Shown: piece by piece, positions 6,102-8,100 of the stretch
Layout: each line of letters begins with the position of its first letter
How positions within the stretch are numbered: the stretch's first letter is position 1
Assembly: GCA_963923025.1 (NCBI GenBank)
Contig: CAWUKV010000232.1
Location: forward strand, 1 to 8,100
Length of the DNA stretch: 8,100 bases
From: CAWUKV01 sp963923025
Lineage (GTDB): Bacteria; Cyanobacteriota; Cyanobacteriia; Phormidesmidales; Phormidesmidaceae
Reading direction: 5' to 3'
Notes under the pieces: model-generated
What the model was told of the DNA's origin: nothing
Database searches by the model: none
The model's input: the letters and a program-made list of their open reading frames with translations, nothing else
Made by a program: the position numbers and the translations under genes

Positions 6102-6455
6102 CTAGCCTCCGCTAATCTTTGCCTTGTAGCCCTGCTTGGTCAGCAGCTCGACCAGCTTTGGCCCGTGCTCACCCTGCACTTCTATGGTGTTGTCTTTGAC
6201 CGTACCACCGGACCCGCACTGGGCCTTGAGGGTTTTTGCCAGTTTTGTAAGCGTCTCGGGCTTGTGCTGAAAGCCGCTGATAATGGTGACGCTTTTGCCC
6301 TTGCGGCCTTTACGGGAGACCTGGACCCGCAGGTCCTGCTGGTTTGGTGGCAGGTCAGGGACGGCACGCTGGGTTGCAGGATTGGTCCCAAATTCTGAGT
6401 AAACGGTACGATCTGTGGCGCGGGCAGTGGGGTCAGGTTTGCGCTTCTTGGGCAT
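6102..6455 (-). CDS. yciH: SUI1/eIF1-like translation factor (YciH family)
   Basis: This is a 117-residue bacterial homologue of eukaryotic eIF1 (SUI1 domain). Bacterial YciH proteins bind the small ribosomal subunit and affect start-site fidelity or translation under stress; the role in cyanobacteria is not established. A basic, probably disordered N-terminus (MPKKRKPDPT) is followed by the SUI1 domain from about residue 41. RVQVSRKGRKGKSVTIISGF is at 43-62, and the hallmark CGSGGTVKDNTIEVQGEH is at 80-97. The protein ends KAKISGG. The frame stays open upstream to a TTG at 6507-6509, but the first ATG (6453-6455) gives the usual family length and N-terminus, so I chose it. Its Shine-Dalgarno sequence is weak (GAG, 9 nt upstream). 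It lies directly before the GHL10 gene with 2 nt between them, so the two are surely co-transcribed. A TATAAC in repeat copy B is a candidate promoter. Confidence 0.92.
   Translation of the reverse strand: MPKKRKPDPTARATDRTVYSEFGTNPATQRAVPDLPPNQQDLRVQVSRKGRKGKSVTIISGFQHKPETLTKLAKTLKAQCGSGGTVKDNTIEVQGEHGPKLVELLTKQGYKAKISGG
6106..6110 (-). promoter_or_regulatory. Ribosome binding site of the GHL10 gene, inside the end of yciH
   Basis: GGAGG on the minus strand, 6 nt before the GHL10 ATG (6097-6099) and within the last codons of the SUI1 gene, whose TAG stop is 6102-6104. The arrangement suits coupled translation. Confidence 0.75.
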
Positions 6456-6513
6456 GGGTAACGCTCGGTTGAGACCTTTCCATTTTGCACTGCGAGGGAG
6501 CCGAGACAAAGGT

Positions 6514-6519
6514 GTTATA
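6514..6519 (-). promoter_or_regulatory. Possible -10 element for yciH-GHL10, inside repeat copy B
   Basis: On the minus strand the repeat's end reads GGCTATAAC, placing TATAAC about 58 nt before the yciH ATG. It is conserved with copy A, although the extended TG is not. There is no clear -35 box. This is a motif match only. Confidence 0.28.
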
Positions 6520-6632
6520 GCCGCCGCCAGATCTGTTAGGACAAGGCTGCGACGCCATTTTGTTCTACGCTAAGCGGGATCGCTGTACTCGGTATCCTTG
6601 TATGTTGAGAGGGGAAGCGCTAGCCATATTAC
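6514..6632. repeat. Dispersed imperfect-palindromic intergenic repeat, copy B
   Basis: Second copy of the element at 2479-2577: GTTATAGCCGCCGCCAG (6514-6530), a 27-nt block (6572-6598) around GGATCGCTGTACTCGGT, and GCGCTAGCCATATTAC (6617-6632). The spacer between the first two blocks is 41 nt here against 29 nt in copy A and is poorly conserved. The unit stands 59 nt upstream of the yciH ATG, in the same orientation to that gene as copy A has to the GMC gene. Confidence 0.65.
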
Positions 6633-6918
6633 AGTTTTTGGGGCTCCTAGGGATATCATGGCAGCCTTGGATCTGGAGAATTAGCCGATCATTCGATTCT
6701 TCTCTTCAGGGTCAAGCCTGAATGCTTAAGACTACGCAAATTTCGTGTAGCAGCTGAAACATTTTTTGACCCGACGTATTCGAAATATCCCTCATGTGGC
6801 TGAACCAAGCTGGTAAGTAGAAACTTATTCCTCGGCTGCTGCTTCAATCAGTGTATGGCTCGTCAGCCAGCTCTAGCTCTGACGGCAAACGCCATACTAC
6901 TACTATCAGCGGCATGTT
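6633..6918. other. Non-coding stretch between repeat copy B and the small ORF
   Basis: Together with copy B this completes a 409-nt region without a convincing gene (6510-6918). I see no tRNA fold and no coding-like frame; frames open here give low-complexity, Ser/Arg-rich translations. A TTGACC at 6766-6771 is followed by AT-rich DNA (AAATAT at 6783-6788), but the 11-nt spacing is wrong for a sigma-70 promoter. An imperfect hairpin lies at 6853-6897. Promoters for the divergent yciH and 69-aa genes should be in this interval, but I cannot place them with confidence. Confidence 0.5.
6853..6897 (+). other. Imperfect hairpin upstream of the 69-aa ORF
   Basis: GTATGGC (6853-6859) pairs with GCCATAC (6891-6897). 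Inside it CGTCAG (6861-6866) pairs with CTGACG (6879-6884), leaving an asymmetric internal loop (1 nt against 6 nt). It ends 21 nt before the ATG at 6919, so it would be in the leader of the small gene. There is no T run after it. A structured leader or a protein-binding palindrome are both possible. Confidence 0.4.
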
Positions 6919-7128
6919 ATGGATATTACCCAAGTTAGCTATCAGATTACTGAGGCCGAATCAGGCGTTTGTCTCAAAATCTGGGAGCCTGCCACAAAGC
7001 CACAGGCTGCTCAGCCCTACAGCTTCATGGCTAACTACACGGTCAAGTCAGTACTAGAGGCGCAGCGAATTTTGCAGCGCTACTGCGGTACAGGCATCAA
7101 CGTGGTTTTGCAGCAGGTGGTTACCTAA
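6919..7128 (+). CDS. Small hypothetical protein (69 aa)
   Basis: I do not recognise this 69-residue protein. It reads like a genuine soluble polypeptide: a beta-like start (MDITQVSYQITEAESGVCLKIW), a Pro/Ala/Gln-rich turn (residues 24-33), then a likely helix (VKSVLEAQRILQRYC) and a short hydrophobic end (INVVLQQVVT). There is no signal peptide or membrane segment; two Cys (18 and 56) are present. Codon use resembles its neighbours. The ATG has no clear Shine-Dalgarno sequence. A competing frame at 6851-7057 gives Ser/Arg/Thr-rich low-complexity sequence and is less likely. It is 122 nt upstream of the rhomboid gene on the same strand, so co-transcription is possible. A perfect 8-bp inverted repeat (7101-7108 with 7127-7134) spans its stop codon. 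Confidence 0.6.
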   Translation: MDITQVSYQITEAESGVCLKIWEPATKPQAAQPYSFMANYTVKSVLEAQRILQRYCGTGINVVLQQVVT

Positions 7129-7140
7129 ACCACGTCTCGG

Positions 7141-7163
7141 AACTACGCCCCGAAACTACGCCC
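7141..7163. repeat. Two-copy tandem repeat, period 13
   Basis: AACTACGCCC occurs at 7141-7150 and again at 7154-7163 in the 122-nt gap between the 69-aa ORF and the rhomboid gene. It is too short to interpret. It could be a slippage duplication or a pair of binding sites upstream of the rhomboid gene. Confidence 0.45.
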
Positions 7164-7250
7164 TAGGGTAGATAACGCATCAATAGGCTTGAACCGGCTG
7201 GGGGCTGTCCAGTATCGTCAAGACGACAGGCATGCGCTAACAGGTTGACC

Positions 7251-7961
7251 ATGGTTCCACTCCGCGATGACAACCCCATCAAGATTACGCCCTACGTTAC
7301 TTATGGGCTAATTGCCGTTAACGTCCTCATCTTCTTCTTTGAGACTTCTCTACCGAGTCGGGCGCTGACGGCCTTTTTCCATCAGTACGCTATCGTTCCC
7401 GAAGAGTTGACCCTGAGCTTCGAAACGGGGTTTAACTATCCGGCTTGGTCAGAGTGGCTTACGTTAGTCACCTCGCAGTTTCTGCATGGTGGATTCCTGC
7501 ACGTTGCCGGTAACATGCTCTACCTCTGGATTTTTGGTAACAATCTAGAAGAGCAGCTGGGTCGTGCGAAGTTTCTGTTCTTTTACATTGCCTGTGGTGT
7601 GTTGGCTGGACTAACCCAGTGGTTTGTGGACCCGCTGACGGCGGTGCCATCGCTGGGGGCAAGCGGTGCGATCGCAGGTGTCATGGGGGCCTACATTTTC
7701 CGCTTTCCCCAGGTGCGCATCCTCACCCTAGTTCCCATTGGTATACTCTTGCCCTTCCGCATCCCTGCCGTCTTTTTTCTCGGCTTTTGGTTTGTCGAGC
7801 AGGCGGCCTACGGTCTGCTGAGCCTGGAGGCTCCGGCCAATTTGGGCATGGACGGCGGCGTTGCCTATTGGGCCCACGCTGGCGGCTTTGTCTTCGGCGC
7901 TATTTTGGGCTGGCTACTGGGCCTGTTCGACAAGCAGGATGAGCTGGAGTCAGTAGGCTAA
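7251..7961 (+). CDS. Rhomboid-family intramembrane serine protease
   Basis: This 236-residue integral membrane protease of the rhomboid (S54) family cleaves transmembrane segments of other membrane proteins. After a short start (MVPLRDDNP) the first membrane helix is at about 14-31 (YVTYGLIAVNVLIFFFE). The motif HGGFLHVAGNMLYLWIFG (79-96) supplies the conserved His79, His84 and Asn88. GASGAIAGVMGAY (136-148) holds the nucleophile Ser138, and AHAGGFVFG (208-216) holds the catalytic His209. All catalytic residues are intact, so it is predicted active rather than an iRhom-type relic. About six or seven membrane helices can be drawn, ending in a short cytosolic tail. The frame extends to a TTG at 7245, but the ATG at 7251 gives the usual N-terminus and has AGG 6 nt upstream (7242-7244). 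A HIP1 octamer is at 7668-7675. The natural substrate is unknown. It converges on the aldose-epimerase-like gene, whose stop is 21 nt away. Confidence 0.95.
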   Translation: MVPLRDDNPIKITPYVTYGLIAVNVLIFFFETSLPSRALTAFFHQYAIVPEELTLSFETGFNYPAWSEWLTLVTSQFLHGGFLHVAGNMLYLWIFGNNLEEQLGRAKFLFFYIACGVLAGLTQWFVDPLTAVPSLGASGAIAGVMGAYIFRFPQVRILTLVPIGILLPFRIPAVFFLGFWFVEQAAYGLLSLEAPANLGMDGGVAYWAHAGGFVFGAILGWLLGLFDKQDELESVG

Positions 7962-7982
7962 ACCCCTATGTGCGCGTCTTGC

Positions 7983-8100
7983 TCATGATTTTTCTACAGA
8001 CATTTCGATGACGGTTTCCACCGTCTCTCCAGGTGCAGCAGTCAGCAGTTGAGTACCTGTATTCATGGCGTTGCGAGGGCTGCTCCAGGGCTCCAGACAG
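7983..8100 (-). CDS. Aldose 1-epimerase-like protein, C-terminal end only
   Basis: An open minus-strand frame enters from the right edge and ends at TGA (7983-7985). It gives 38 residues including EPWSSPRNAMNTG and APGETVETVI. This is the usual C-terminal pattern of the aldose 1-epimerase/galactose mutarotase superfamily: 'vclEPWt.prnAl..g....l.PGet....v.i'. These enzymes interconvert alpha and beta anomers of sugars, or sugar phosphates in the HEX-1-P branch. The catalytic His and Glu are outside the window, so activity and substrate class cannot be judged. It converges with the rhomboid gene, with 21 nt between the stops and no room for a private terminator. Confidence 0.75.
   Translation of the reverse strand, partial: CLEPWSSPRNAMNTGTQLLTAAPGETVETVIEMSVEKS

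Noticed and set aside
6456..6509. N-terminal extension of the SUI1 protein to a TTG start
   Set aside because: The first ATG at 6455 gives the family's usual length and a typical basic N-terminus. The extension has no supporting ribosome binding site.
6851..7057. Plus-strand frame overlapping the 69-aa ORF
   Set aside because: Ser/Arg/Thr-rich composition with no hydrophobic periodicity; the overlapping 69-aa frame is more protein-like.
7245..7250. TTG start two codons before the rhomboid ATG
   Set aside because: The ATG at 7251 gives the standard N-terminus MVPLRD and has AGG at suitable spacing.
1..8100. CRISPR arrays, tRNA/rRNA genes, toxin-antitoxin or defence cassettes
   Set aside because: No regularly spaced repeats, no cloverleaf fold with CCA-adjacent acceptor, and no motifs of such proteins were found on either strand.

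Overview
The window looks like cyanobacterial chromosome. It carries five perfect copies of the octamer GCGATCGC (HIP1) in 8.1 kb, where about 0.1 would be expected by chance. The gene products (DUF1499, a GMC oxidoreductase with a Cys-rich insert, an S-layer-homology/GHL10 glycosidase, a bacterial SUI1 protein, a rhomboid protease) have the look of families common in filamentous and large unicellular cyanobacteria. I cannot name the species.

Layout from left to right. Positions 1-247 hold the eroded, frameshifted remnant of an IS256-type transposase that runs off the left edge on the minus strand. A strong hairpin (278-306) follows, which probably terminates the minus-strand DUF1499 gene (355-756). 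Next, still on the minus strand, come a GMC-family flavoprotein (859-2394), a clear rho-independent terminator (2607-2643), the oxidative pentose-phosphate enzyme 6-phosphogluconate dehydrogenase gnd (2682-4121), a secreted SLH+GHL10 glycosidase (4258-6099) and a SUI1/YciH translation factor (6102-6455). The last two are only 2 nt apart. With gnd they could form one unit, yciH-GHL10-gnd, because I see no terminator before the one behind gnd.

The right part is on the plus strand. It has a 409-nt non-coding stretch with a repeat and a hairpin, a 69-aa conserved-looking hypothetical ORF (6919-7128) and a rhomboid-family intramembrane protease (7251-7961). The C-terminal end of an aldose 1-epimerase-like gene enters from the right edge on the minus strand (7983-8100), convergent with the rhomboid gene.

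The least ordinary items are non-genic. One is a pair of related, imperfectly palindromic repeats (2479-2577 and 6514-6632), each placed just upstream of a minus-strand gene and each ending in a TATAAC facing that gene. The other is the IS256 relic. I found no defence, CRISPR, biosynthetic or other novel multi-gene system. The genes are largely housekeeping or conserved cyanobacterial genes.
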